Below are positions 1 to 8,174 of a DNA stretch of 64,000 bases, piece by piece. The stretch is from Ascidiaceihabitans sp047624005 (GTDB lineage Bacteria; Pseudomonadota; Alphaproteobacteria; Rhodobacterales; Rhodobacteraceae). A program made the translations under genes and the position numbers. The stretch spans positions 45,827-109,826 of the forward strand of contig JBLHPE010000001.1 of NCBI GenBank assembly GCA_047624005.1. Reading direction: 5' to 3'. Under the pieces are notes generated by a model. The model did not search any database, was not told the DNA's origin, and saw only the letters and a program-made list of their open reading frames with translations. The first letter of the stretch is position 1, and every line of letters begins with the position of its first letter.

Positions 1-1131
1 GGGCAGCGGGTTCGTCGCTTTGTTATAAGATGTCCAATCAGTGATTTCTGGGTAATACATTTCGCGCCATTTGCGGACGCGGGGGTGCATAACGCGGCGA
101 AACAGTGGAGGAACCATCGCCGCCATCGTCATAATAGGATAGCCAAATGGCAGTTGGGGCGCGTCCGCTTCGGTATAGTTCTGCAGAATTGGAAAACGGC
201 GATCGGGTTTGTAGTGGTGATCCGAGTGACGTTGAAGATTGATTAGCAGCCAATTTGATGCCTTATGGGCTGCGTTCCATGAATGGCGCGGTTGTACATG
301 TTCATATTTCCCCTCGCCCAGATGTTTGCGGGTCAGGCCATAGTGTTCGATGTAATTCACCAGTTCTAGCTGCCAGATCGCAACACCGGCTTGCAGCAGA
401 AATAATCCAAGGCCAGACCATCCACCAAGGATCAAGGCAAGGACTAGAAAAGCACCCTGGATCGCGGCGTACTTCCAAAACGGGTTACTGAGATCAGATG
501 CGGGCAAATCTTTACGGTCAAGCATCGCTTTTTCAGCACTCAACGCTGAAAGGAATGAAGCCCGCAAAACCCGTGGATAGAATCGATAGAAACTTTCGCC
601 CATGCGTGCCGTCACTGGGTCACGTGGTGTACCGATATATCGGTGATGGACCAGCAGATGTTCAGACCGGTAATGGGAATAAAGTACCATTCCTAAAAGT
701 GCATCAGCCATATGACGCTCTAGCTTATTCTTTTGATGCATCAACTCGTGGCTGTAATTGATACCTATGGTGCCACTGATAACGCCAACGCCAAAAAATA
801 GACCGATCTTTTCCCATGTTCCAAGATGAGTGGTCGACCCAACATAGGCAATAAGCCCGAAGATCGTGATGAATTGCAAAGGTGCCCAGATCATTGTGAT
901 CAGGCGGTACCAAAACAAATCATCATCCGTGGCTTCCAAATCACCGTTGTTCAAATTCAGCCCAATTACGGCGTCTAATGCCGAAAACAGATACCACGTC
1001 ATTATGGGCAACAGTAAAACAGTCCAGCCGCCATAGATCGCGCCAACCCATGCCAATGGAATCAAACCCAACGACAACCAAAAGGGTAACGCATTCTGGA
1101 ACTTGGCCATATCAGCCGCTGGGATATTCAT
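1..1131 (-). CDS. alkB: Alkane 1-monooxygenase (AlkB family), C-terminus cut by window edge
   Basis: Membrane di-iron hydroxylase that oxidises the terminal carbon of medium-chain alkanes to alcohols, taking electrons from rubredoxin. Read on the minus strand from the ATG at 1131, the frame stays open for 377 residues to the window edge. It shows all AlkB histidine motifs: HELMHQ (128-133), EHLLVHH (157-163), NYIEHYGL (259-266) and LQRHSDHH (299-306). Hydrophobic segments near residues 15-60, 80-97, 107-124 and 225-255 fit the multi-pass fold. AlkB proteins are usually about 380-410 residues, so only a short tail should be missing. No rubredoxin or rubredoxin reductase gene is visible nearby. 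It lies 75 bp downstream of mutY on the same strand. The family is certain from the motifs; chain-length preference cannot be read. Confidence 0.9.
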   Translation of the reverse strand, partial: MNIPAADMAKFQNALPFWLSLGLIPLAWVGAIYGGWTVLLLPIMTWYLFSALDAVIGLNLNNGDLEATDDDLFWYRLITMIWAPLQFITIFGLIAYVGSTTHLGTWEKIGLFFGVGVISGTIGINYSHELMHQKNKLERHMADALLGMVLYSHYRSEHLLVHHRYIGTPRDPVTARMGESFYRFYPRVLRASFLSALSAEKAMLDRKDLPASDLSNPFWKYAAIQGAFLVLALILGGWSGLGLFLLQAGVAIWQLELVNYIEHYGLTRKHLGEGKYEHVQPRHSWNAAHKASNWLLINLQRHSDHHYKPDRRFPILQNYTEADAPQLPFGYPIMTMAAMVPPLFRRVMHPRVRKWREMYYPEITDWTSYNKATNPLP

Positions 1132-1206
1132 TTGTAGTCCTTTGTATCATTACACCAATTTCTACGCGGTTTCTTGTGCCAGACCAAGCATGACGCGACG
1201 CCGCAC

Positions 1207-2247
1207 TTAAGGGCGTATCAAATCAAACGCTTTGCGCATTACCGTTGGCAGGTCAGAGGGGCGGAAATCTTGTGGTTCGACAAAGAACCCGTTGGTATCG
1301 GTTGTGACACTCGCGGTCATAACTGTGAGGATGAGATGAAAATGCGTAAATGTGTGGCGCACTTCTCCCTCAACGATCTGCCAATTGCCAACTGACGGCG
1401 GTGTTCCTTCGGGGCGTGGTTCGATTGTGTCGATCCAATCGGACCCCGGCCACCCTAACATTCCGCCTAACAAACCTTTGTCTGGGCGGCGTTCAAGCAA
1501 CCACGCGCCATCTGCCCGTTGGGCCAAATACACTGTTCCATGACGCACCGGTTTTGCCTTTTTTGGTGTCTTCTTAGGGAGCTCTGATGCTGTGCCAGCT
1601 TTACGGGCCAAGCATGGGTCACGCCAAGGACAGATGCCACAAGCTGGGGATTTAGGTGTGCAAATGGTTGCCCCTAAATCCATCACGGCTTGGGCATAAT
1701 CGCCTGTACGGGATGTTGGTGTCAGGGCTTCTGCCTTTGCGGTGAGTTCGGGTTTTGAAGATGGAAGTGGCGTGTGGATGTCATAAAAGCGGGACATGAC
1801 CCGTTCTACATTTCCATCAACAACAACATGGCGCAAATCAAAGGCTATCGAGGAAAGGGATGCAGCGGTGTAGGGGCCTATTCCGGGTAGCTTAAGTAAA
1901 GCATCGTGATCAGCGGGGAAAACCCCACCGTGGTCATCCACAACGACGCGGGCACACTTCAATAAATTGCGAGCGCGGGCGTAATACCCAAGACCAGCCC
2001 ATTCGCCCATGACGTCACCATCTTGAGCTGCAGCCAAGTCAGAAACGGTAGGCCAGCGGGTTGTAAATCTGTTGAAATACTCTTTGACCGCAGCAACCGT
2101 TGTTTGCTGCAACATGACTTCTGACAGCCAAACCCGGTAGGGATCAGGTCGCACACCAGCTTTTTTATCTGCAGGTGGTGTTCGCCAAGGCATAGGTCGT
2201 GCGTTAATGTCGTACCACTCCAGCAAATTTGAACTTAGATCACGCAA
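1207..2247 (-). CDS. mutY: A/G-specific adenine DNA glycosylase
   Basis: Base-excision repair enzyme that removes adenine mispaired with 8-oxoguanine. The 346-residue protein has the catalytic Glu43 (SEVMLQQT), the helix-hairpin-helix LPGIGPYTAAS (120-130), the catalytic Asp144 in VDGNVERV, and a 4Fe-4S loop with Cys196, Cys203, Cys206 and Cys212 in the C-X6-C-X2-C-X5-C spacing. A C-terminal NUDIX-like domain (about 230-340) for 8-oxoG recognition follows. Length is normal for MutY. It diverges from the DUF721 gene across a 99-bp gap that should contain both promoters. Confidence 0.95.
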   Translation of the reverse strand: MRDLSSNLLEWYDINARPMPWRTPPADKKAGVRPDPYRVWLSEVMLQQTTVAAVKEYFNRFTTRWPTVSDLAAAQDGDVMGEWAGLGYYARARNLLKCARVVVDDHGGVFPADHDALLKLPGIGPYTAASLSSIAFDLRHVVVDGNVERVMSRFYDIHTPLPSSKPELTAKAEALTPTSRTGDYAQAVMDLGATICTPKSPACGICPWRDPCLARKAGTASELPKKTPKKAKPVRHGTVYLAQRADGAWLLERRPDKGLLGGMLGWPGSDWIDTIEPRPEGTPPSVGNWQIVEGEVRHTFTHFHLILTVMTASVTTDTNGFFVEPQDFRPSDLPTVMRKAFDLIRP

Positions 2248-2346
2248 TCTTTATGCTCCGTATTGTTTTGTTTCGCTGGTCTGAGCGGGGTGATCCGCTA
2301 TGATGAAGTCTGACGATGGGCACATTGCCTTGGAAGGAACATAGCC

Positions 2347-2862
2347 TTGGCGCAGCGCCGTACCAGTACAAAAGGATTTAAACGCACAGCAACTTTGCTG
2401 GGCGAACGGATTCGTACGGCCAGCGAAAGCCGTGGCTTTGCTCAAAGCCGCCTTTTGACCCATTGGGCTGAAATCGCGGGCCCTAATGTGTCGTCAATCG
2501 CGCGACCCGTCGAGGTAAGTTATGCCCGCGGTGGGATGGGTGCGACGCTTACATTGCTGACAACGGGTGCGCAGGCCCCGATGCTAGAAATGCAAAAGGA
2601 ACAGATTCGCGCAAAGGTAAATTCGGTCTATGGTTACAACGCCATCGCACGCGTACGCATCACGCAAACCGCAGCGACAGGATTTGCTGAAGGCCAAGTT
2701 GATTTTGCGCATAAGCCGAAAAGACTAAACGAAATTGCTCCTGATCCTGCTGTTGTAAAGCGGGCGACCGAAACAACCCAAACCGTTGGTGATGATGGGC
2801 TGCGTGCGGCCCTAGAACGGTTGGGGACGAATATAATGAAACCAAAGACTTCCCTGAATTAA
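2347..2862 (+). CDS. DUF721 / DciA-like protein, putative replicative helicase loader
   Basis: 171 residues with a DUF721 core (about 15-105: a conserved ..LLTHWAEIAGPNVSSIARP.. segment followed by a basic beta-rich half). DUF721 defines DciA, which loads the replicative helicase DnaB in bacteria lacking DnaC; that role is inferred from the family. The start is TTG at 2347, chosen because AAGGAAC lies 6-8 bases upstream and no ATG fits. It is separated by 10 bp from the downstream DsbA-like gene, so the two are probably co-transcribed. The tail after residue 120 is low in conserved features. Confidence 0.8.
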   Translation: MAQRRTSTKGFKRTATLLGERIRTASESRGFAQSRLLTHWAEIAGPNVSSIARPVEVSYARGGMGATLTLLTTGAQAPMLEMQKEQIRAKVNSVYGYNAIARVRITQTAATGFAEGQVDFAHKPKRLNEIAPDPAVVKRATETTQTVGDDGLRAALERLGTNIMKPKTSLN

Positions 2863-2872
2863 GGATCACGAT

Positions 2873-3562
2873 ATGAAACGCATACTTCCATTGGTTGCCG
2901 CCGCGCTTGTCGGCGTCGGCGCATACTTTCTTTTTGTACATGAACCATCAAATAGCGCTCCACAGACGGCTGCCGTTACTTCTGCAGCAACAGTGGATGT
3001 TGCTGACAACGCGGATGAAAATGCCGATTTGGACATCGCGTCTATTCCCGACATGATGATTGGCAATCCTGATGCTAAAGTCACAATAATTGAATACGCA
3101 TCTTACACCTGCCCACATTGCGCTTCGTTCCACGCCGGCACCTACAAGGCGCTGAAGACAGAATATATCGACACGGGCAAAGTCAACTTTATCTTCCGCG
3201 AGGTCTACTTTGATCGTTACGGGCTATGGGCGTCTATGATCGCACGTTGCGCAGGTCCAGAGAAATTCTTTGGCGTAACTGATTTGATGTTCAAAACCCA
3301 ATCCACTTGGGCACGTGCAGGTGAGCCAGCAGCCATTATCGAAGAGTTGCGCAAAATTGGCCGCCTTGCTGGCATGGATGGTGACACGCTTGAAGCTTGC
3401 TTGAACGACAATGACAAGGCCAAGACATTGGTCGCATGGTATCAAGAAAAAGCGGGCGCCGATGACATCAACAGCACGCCCAGCTTTGTGATCAACGGTA
3501 AGAAGCACTCGAACATGAGCTTTGTAGAGATGTCAGAGATTATTGACGCTGCAATGGAATAA
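2873..3562 (+). CDS. DsbA-family thiol:disulfide oxidoreductase
   Basis: Envelope thioredoxin-fold protein of 229 residues. An N-terminal hydrophobic stretch (3-22) anchors or exports it. The active site is CPHC (Cys80-Cys83) in YASYTCPHCASFH and the cis-proline loop is STPSF (Pro203). The long helical insert between them is typical of DsbA/BdbD (DUF953-like) proteins. It should oxidise or isomerise cysteines in periplasmic proteins. A further Cys126 and Cys176 lie in the insert. The start ATG follows an AGGATCACGAT spacer, 10 bp after the DUF721 gene. Confidence 0.88.
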   Translation: MKRILPLVAAALVGVGAYFLFVHEPSNSAPQTAAVTSAATVDVADNADENADLDIASIPDMMIGNPDAKVTIIEYASYTCPHCASFHAGTYKALKTEYIDTGKVNFIFREVYFDRYGLWASMIARCAGPEKFFGVTDLMFKTQSTWARAGEPAAIIEELRKIGRLAGMDGDTLEACLNDNDKAKTLVAWYQEKAGADDINSTPSFVINGKKHSNMSFVEMSEIIDAAME

Positions 3563-3575
3563 TCGAAGACCCTAA

Positions 3576-3612
3576 GGCTTGGCGGGTGTTATAATCTGCC
3601 AAGCCCTGTTTC
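3576..3612 (+). terminator. Hairpin terminator after the DsbA-like gene
   Basis: A perfect 8-bp inverted repeat, GGCTTGGC (3576-3583) and GCCAAGCC (3598-3605), is followed by a T-rich CTGTTTCTT. It sits between the convergent dsbA-like and lpxK genes, so it could stop transcripts from both sides. Confidence 0.55.
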
Positions 3613-4599
3613 TTAGTTCAAGGGTAATTTTTTCAATGCCGCTTGCAACGCACTGTCATCCTCGAATTCCAGACGAACAGGTAAAGTAATTACTTTCGAC
3701 CGGAATGCGGCTGGCAAACGAACTGCGTCTTTTTCTGTTGTGATCATTTGCGCACCCTTTGCGCGGGCGTCTGCTTCAAACCGTGCCAGTAAGTTGCTGG
3801 ACAGTTTCTGATGATCATCCAAGGGTTCGGTGTGCACCACATCAGCTCCCAAACCGCGCAAAGTGGCAAAGAACTTTTCTGGATGCCCTATTCCTGCAAA
3901 AGCAAAGGCACGGGTGTCAGACCAATCCATTCCGGTTAATAGCGGCTTCAATGACGCAGATATGCGTGGAACGGTGGTGTTTGATTGTACATTTCGGAAC
4001 GCGTTTTGTGCCGTTTCAGGTCCAATTGATAATAGTAGGTCCGCTCTGGCCAATCCCTTACTGACTGGTTCGCGCAGTGGCCCCGCAGGTAAGCATCGTC
4101 CATTTCCAAATCCGTGTGCCGCATCCACAACAACAATAGACAAGTCTTTATGCAGCGCTGGGTTTTGATGCCCATCATCCAAAACGACAACGGTTGCGCC
4201 TGCATCTTGTGCCGCTTGACCGCCAAGTGCACGATCTTTGGCAACCCAAACTTCGGCAAATGCCGCTAGCAATAAGGGTTCATCACCTACTTGATCTGCG
4301 GTGTGTGTAGCGGGATCTACACGGACCGGACCCGCAAGGGTACCTCCATAGCCGCGGCTGACGATGTGGGGCGTATGGTACATGTCGCGCAATCGCTCGA
4401 CCACTGCGATGACTGTCGGGGTTTTGCCGGTCCCTCCGGCATTGATGTTGCCAACACAAATGACAGGGATATCCAATCGGAGGGGCTTCCCCCCTGCCAA
4501 TCGACGGGCGGTTCCCATTGCATAAAGGCGACCCAATGGGGCCAACGCAAAGGCTTGCCAGCTTGAGGGGCGGTCCCAAAATTTAGGTGGGCGCATCAT
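3613..4599 (-). CDS. lpxK: Tetraacyldisaccharide 4'-kinase
   Basis: Inner-membrane-associated kinase that phosphorylates the 4' position of the lipid A disaccharide precursor. The 328-residue protein has the LpxK-type P-loop GNINAGGTGKT (50-60) after an N-terminal amphipathic segment, followed by VSRGYGG and the conserved VVLDDGHQNPAL acidic motif. Length matches the family. Its ATG overlaps the waaA stop (ATGA, 4596-4599), so the two LPS-core genes are translationally coupled. Last gene of the pmbA-waaA-lpxK minus-strand run. Confidence 0.95.
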   Translation of the reverse strand: MMRPPKFWDRPSSWQAFALAPLGRLYAMGTARRLAGGKPLRLDIPVICVGNINAGGTGKTPTVIAVVERLRDMYHTPHIVSRGYGGTLAGPVRVDPATHTADQVGDEPLLLAAFAEVWVAKDRALGGQAAQDAGATVVVLDDGHQNPALHKDLSIVVVDAAHGFGNGRCLPAGPLREPVSKGLARADLLLSIGPETAQNAFRNVQSNTTVPRISASLKPLLTGMDWSDTRAFAFAGIGHPEKFFATLRGLGADVVHTEPLDDHQKLSSNLLARFEADARAKGAQMITTEKDAVRLPAAFRSKVITLPVRLEFEDDSALQAALKKLPLN

Positions 4600-5810
4600 G
4601 TGCCCCTTTCTTCGGCTGCATCCAGCGCATTGATAACCAATTCAGTAATACGATCTGTGATAGCCGCCCCCTGCGATACTATATCCCAACCGGACATGGC
4701 CATTGAAGCTGCATGATCTGGCGATATCAGTCGTGCAACTGCCACACCAAGGGCACCCGCGTCGTTGACAATACGCGCGGCACCGGCTGCCGCCAGGCGT
4801 GTGTAGCTGGGCATATGGCTGCGTACGTTGGGCCCGTATAGAATGGCTGTACCAAGGGCTGCTGCTTGGAATGGGTCAAGCCCGTGTTGGCCAGACGATA
4901 ACGAGCTACCAAGGAAGGACAAAGGCGCCACGCGATACCAAAGGCCCAATTCGTTTTGTGCCGTCGCCAACAAGACTTGGCAGTTGTCGTCAGGCATTTC
5001 ACCGTCTTCCCAACGCGCACTGCGCAACCCTTCAGTGCTAAGTCGGCTTTGGCATTCTGCCGCTTGTTCTTCTGACGCAGGATTGAGAACCAACAGGAGA
5101 CGATGCGATAGACGCAAAGCGTGCCGGTGGGCAGCAAGTACGGTTTGTATTTCATTTGATTGAACAGATGCCGCCAGCCAAACTGGGCGCCCGCCTAAGG
5201 CCGTGGACAAGGTATCAAAATCACTTTGTGAATAATCAAGCGATTGGCCACCAGCCATTATTGGTCCACTCAATTCCAATGTCACATCGCTGCGCATAAG
5301 TCTGCTAAGTCGAGCATGGGCAGGTTCTGTACGTGCTAGGACGTTGTCGAAACATGCCATTACATCACGGGCTACTTCGGGCAACCAGCGGTCGCGTCTG
5401 CTCTCAAATCCCTGTTGATCTGCGTTGGCCATAATAAATGGGACGCCATTTTGATGCGCGGCCAAGATTAGATTTGGCCTTAAATTGCCCCAGAGCCAAA
5501 GGGCAACATCAGGTCGCCAGTGGTCTAGAAATACTGTTATATCTTGGGGGTGCTCGCTGGGCGCAGTGTCGATAATAATGGTATGGCAGGGTGAGGCGAT
5601 GGCTTCATCACAGGTGATCAAAACGCTTAAGTCATGGCGTTGTGTACACAATCTCTTTGCCAAATCAAACAAAGCAAGTGCGTTGCCGTTCTCGGGTGCA
5701 TGAAGCCATAAAACTTCGCCTAAGGGGCGATTTTGGCTGGCTTTATATCGGGTAGGTGGGTTTCGCCTGACAATTGCACGGTATGCTGACAGCTCAAGAG
5801 AGTTTGGCAT
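4596..5810 (-). CDS. waaA: Kdo transferase (WaaA/KdtA) family glycosyltransferase, divergent active site
   Basis: GT-B glycosyltransferase of the family that moves Kdo from CMP-Kdo onto lipid A precursor. 404 residues. The C-terminal nucleotide-sugar domain is well preserved (GSSLSSGQHGLDPFQAAALG, FLGSSL, LYGPNVRSHM). The N-terminal half is altered: the usual HAxSxGE motif carrying the catalytic glutamate reads HAPENGN, with Asn43 where Glu is expected. There is also no clear N-terminal membrane anchor. Position directly before lpxK supports an LPS role. It may be a diverged Kdo transferase or a paralogue with another acceptor; the family call is firm, the activity is not. Confidence 0.8.
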   Translation of the reverse strand: MPNSLELSAYRAIVRRNPPTRYKASQNRPLGEVLWLHAPENGNALALFDLAKRLCTQRHDLSVLITCDEAIASPCHTIIIDTAPSEHPQDITVFLDHWRPDVALWLWGNLRPNLILAAHQNGVPFIMANADQQGFESRRDRWLPEVARDVMACFDNVLARTEPAHARLSRLMRSDVTLELSGPIMAGGQSLDYSQSDFDTLSTALGGRPVWLAASVQSNEIQTVLAAHRHALRLSHRLLLVLNPASEEQAAECQSRLSTEGLRSARWEDGEMPDDNCQVLLATAQNELGLWYRVAPLSFLGSSLSSGQHGLDPFQAAALGTAILYGPNVRSHMPSYTRLAAAGAARIVNDAGALGVAVARLISPDHAASMAMSGWDIVSQGAAITDRITELVINALDAAEERGT

Positions 5811-5941
5811 AATTAGTAAACCCGTCTGCCCGACGCATGCGCAACAGCACCTGACAAGACGCGGCTGGCTTCGCTCGAAGTGGAGCTAGTGAGGGGATCA
5901 AAATTCAACATGTTATTAGATTGCCCAATTGTAAGAAGGGG

Positions 5942-6721
5942 TCAAGCGGGCTGTCGCGCGGCAAGACTTTGTTCATGAATGGCTGGCCCTCCAGCAATGA
6001 TGCCGTTCAACAACGCATCAGGCCCGTTAAACATTAATGGCCCGCCAGTTTGGTCTGTGATGGTTCCACCGGCTTCAGTTATAATAAGCGCACCGGCTGC
6101 GATGTCCCATTCCCAACTTGGGCGGAATGTGAACATTGCGTCGAATTCACCCGATGCCACGAGCGCTAAGCGATAGGCCAGTGATGGGCGGTGTTGGCGA
6201 TCAATATCAGGCGCACCCTTGGGCCAAAATTTAGGCTCCATGTTGACCTTCGTTGCAAGAACCCGGGCGTTTGAGAGCGATGGTTGGGTCGAGACACGCA
6301 GTGGTTCACCGTTAAGCCATGCACCTTTACCCAGCGCCGCGGTGTACATTTTCTTTCGCATTGGCAGGTAAACAACAGCAGCCGTGATTTGGCCACCTTC
6401 TGAAACCGCAAAGGAGTGGGCCCAAGTGTTCGCCCCTTCTGCATAGCTGCGGGTGCCGTCGATTGGGTCAATGATGAAAACCTTATCACGGCTTAAGCGC
6501 GTCGCGGTGTCTTCGGTTTCTTCCGACAGCCATCCATAAGTTGGGCGCGCTATTGGTAGTGTAGCAGCAAGCATGTTGTTAACGGCCAAGTCAGCCTCTG
6601 TCACAGGACCCGCGCCACCTGGTTTGTCCCACCTCTTGGCTGTTTGCCCAGAATAACTGGTGGCAACACGTCCTGCGATCAGTGCCGCGTTAACTAGAAG
6701 GTCTAGGTCACGCGCCGGCAA
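5942..6721 (-). CDS. Inositol monophosphatase family / 3'(2'),5'-bisphosphate nucleotidase (CysQ-like)
   Basis: Mg-dependent, Li-sensitive-type phosphatase of 259 residues. Metal ligands are visible as SEE (66-68), DPIDGT (85-90) and WDIAAGALI near residue 205, the three FIG-superfamily motifs. The family contains CysQ, which recycles phosphoadenosine phosphate, and inositol-1-phosphatases; the sequence alone does not settle which. It overlaps the upstream pmbA by 14 bp and is followed after 131 bp by waaA, an arrangement that recurs in this family of bacteria. Confidence 0.88.
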   Translation of the reverse strand: MPARDLDLLVNAALIAGRVATSYSGQTAKRWDKPGGAGPVTEADLAVNNMLAATLPIARPTYGWLSEETEDTATRLSRDKVFIIDPIDGTRSYAEGANTWAHSFAVSEGGQITAAVVYLPMRKKMYTAALGKGAWLNGEPLRVSTQPSLSNARVLATKVNMEPKFWPKGAPDIDRQHRPSLAYRLALVASGEFDAMFTFRPSWEWDIAAGALIITEAGGTITDQTGGPLMFNGPDALLNGIIAGGPAIHEQSLAARQPA

Positions 6722-8054
6722 GGGTCATCCCTTCAACCAACAAGGACGGTACAACGCGACTAAGATGCGTGCGTGCGTCATTTGCTGGAATGATCCCAAG
6801 CAACATCTGGCGCAGATTTCCAGCAATGGTACATTCGTTCACTGCATATTGTACTTCGCCATTTTCGATCCACAGGCCTGCAGCACCGCGTGAATAATCA
6901 CCTGTGTTTGGGTTGATGGTCGAGCCGATCATCGATGTGACCAATAGCCCGGTTCCCATGTCGCGTATCAAATCTGCTTTGCTAGCGGTCCCTTGCGTGA
7001 GGGCGGTGTTCCAAACGCTGGGTGATGGGCCAGCAGCGGTTCCGCGGGCCGCGTTACCAGTCGATGTCATCCCTAATTTACGCGCGTTGGCCAGATCCAA
7101 GGTCCATCCGGTTAGGATGCCATCCTCAATGATCGCCCGTTTTGCAGTTGGCAAACCTTCCGCATCAAAGGGACGTGATGCACCTGTGCGCGGGCGATGT
7201 GGGTCTTCAATGACGGATAGATGTGCGGGCAATACTTGGGTGCCTAAATCATCGCGTAGCCATGACGCACCGCGCCCAACCGATGCACCGTTCACTGCCG
7301 CCAAAAGGTGACCGATCAAGGTGGAAGAGACGCGTTCGTCAAAAAAAACTGGATAGGAACCAGTGGGTGGCTTGCGGGCATCCATTCGGGCCAAAGCGCG
7401 TTCCGATGCCTCGCGCCCTATCTCGGCAGCGTTGCGCAAGTCGGCTTGAAAGATACGGCTGTCGCCTGCGTAATCACGCTCCATACCGCTGCCAGTTCCT
7501 GCAATCGCAACGCAGCTCAGGGCCCGGTCGGTGCGGGAATATCCGCCAGAAAAACCGTTGCTTGCGGCCAGATGAATTTGGCGTGCGCCGTACGCGGCAC
7601 TTGCAGCTTGTACTTGGGTAATGCCTTTGATGGCCAACGCTGCGGCTTCAGCCTCAGATGCGTCACGCTGCAATTCTTCGGGGTCGGGTTCTGGTGTCGC
7701 ATCGTGCAGTTCTAGAATGTCGGCATTCCAATCGGTCACCAATTGGGATGGATCGGCGAGGCCTGCATATTGATCAATAGGGGCCTCTTTGGCCATCGCG
7801 ATGGCACGCTGTGCCATCTCGTCAATCGTACGTGTGGATGTGTCAGAGGCGGAAACGTTAGCAACTCGCTGGCCGACGAAAACCCGTAAACCAATGTCGA
7901 TCCCTTCGGAACGTTCGGCGTGTTCCAACGCACCTGCGCGCACGTCGATCGAAACCGATGTACCTTGTACGGCCATCGCATCGGCGTTGTCAGCGCCTGC
8001 ACGTTTGGCAGCGGATAAAAGTGATTGTGTCAGCGCGTCGAGGGACTGCGTCAT
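6708..8054 (-). CDS. pmbA: TldD/PmbA family metallopeptidase subunit
   Basis: PmbA (TldE) subunit of the TldD-TldE protease that, in enterobacteria, processes peptide-modified natural products and the CcdA antitoxin. 448 residues from the ATG at 8054, chosen because GGAGA precedes it by about 8 bases and the upstream extension is arginine-rich and unlike the family. The TldE domain shows the N-terminal ADNADAMAVQG... and the C-terminal GNAARGTAAGPSPSVWN and SRGAAGLWIENGE segments. TldE lacks the zinc site of TldD; no tldD is in this window. First gene of the minus-strand run ending in lpxK. Confidence 0.9.
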   Translation of the reverse strand: MTQSLDALTQSLLSAAKRAGADNADAMAVQGTSVSIDVRAGALEHAERSEGIDIGLRVFVGQRVANVSASDTSTRTIDEMAQRAIAMAKEAPIDQYAGLADPSQLVTDWNADILELHDATPEPDPEELQRDASEAEAAALAIKGITQVQAASAAYGARQIHLAASNGFSGGYSRTDRALSCVAIAGTGSGMERDYAGDSRIFQADLRNAAEIGREASERALARMDARKPPTGSYPVFFDERVSSTLIGHLLAAVNGASVGRGASWLRDDLGTQVLPAHLSVIEDPHRPRTGASRPFDAEGLPTAKRAIIEDGILTGWTLDLANARKLGMTSTGNAARGTAAGPSPSVWNTALTQGTASKADLIRDMGTGLLVTSMIGSTINPNTGDYSRGAAGLWIENGEVQYAVNECTIAGNLRQMLLGIIPANDARTHLSRVVPSLLVEGMTLAGA

Positions 8055-8122
8055 TTGGCGTCTCCGGTGGAAGTTGGATATGAGGTAGCCCTGCAACGGC
8101 CCTCGTGCAAGAGCGGGACAGC

Positions 8123-8150
8123 AAAAGGGCCGCGCAAACCGCACGGCCCC
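8123..8150 (-). terminator. Terminator after the DUF2125 gene
   Basis: On the minus strand GGGCCG and CGGCCC (8144-8149 and 8127-8132) can pair around an 11-nt loop and are followed by TTTTG. It sits between the DUF2125 stop and the pmbA start, so it separates the two transcription units. Confidence 0.65.
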
Positions 8151-8174
8151 CTCTTAAATTCCGTTTCTGCGAAT

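Noticed and set aside
5813..5911. 32-codon ORF on the minus strand ending 2 bp before waaA
   Set aside because: Could be a coupled leader peptide, but the ribosome site is weak and I recognise no family; it may be chance.
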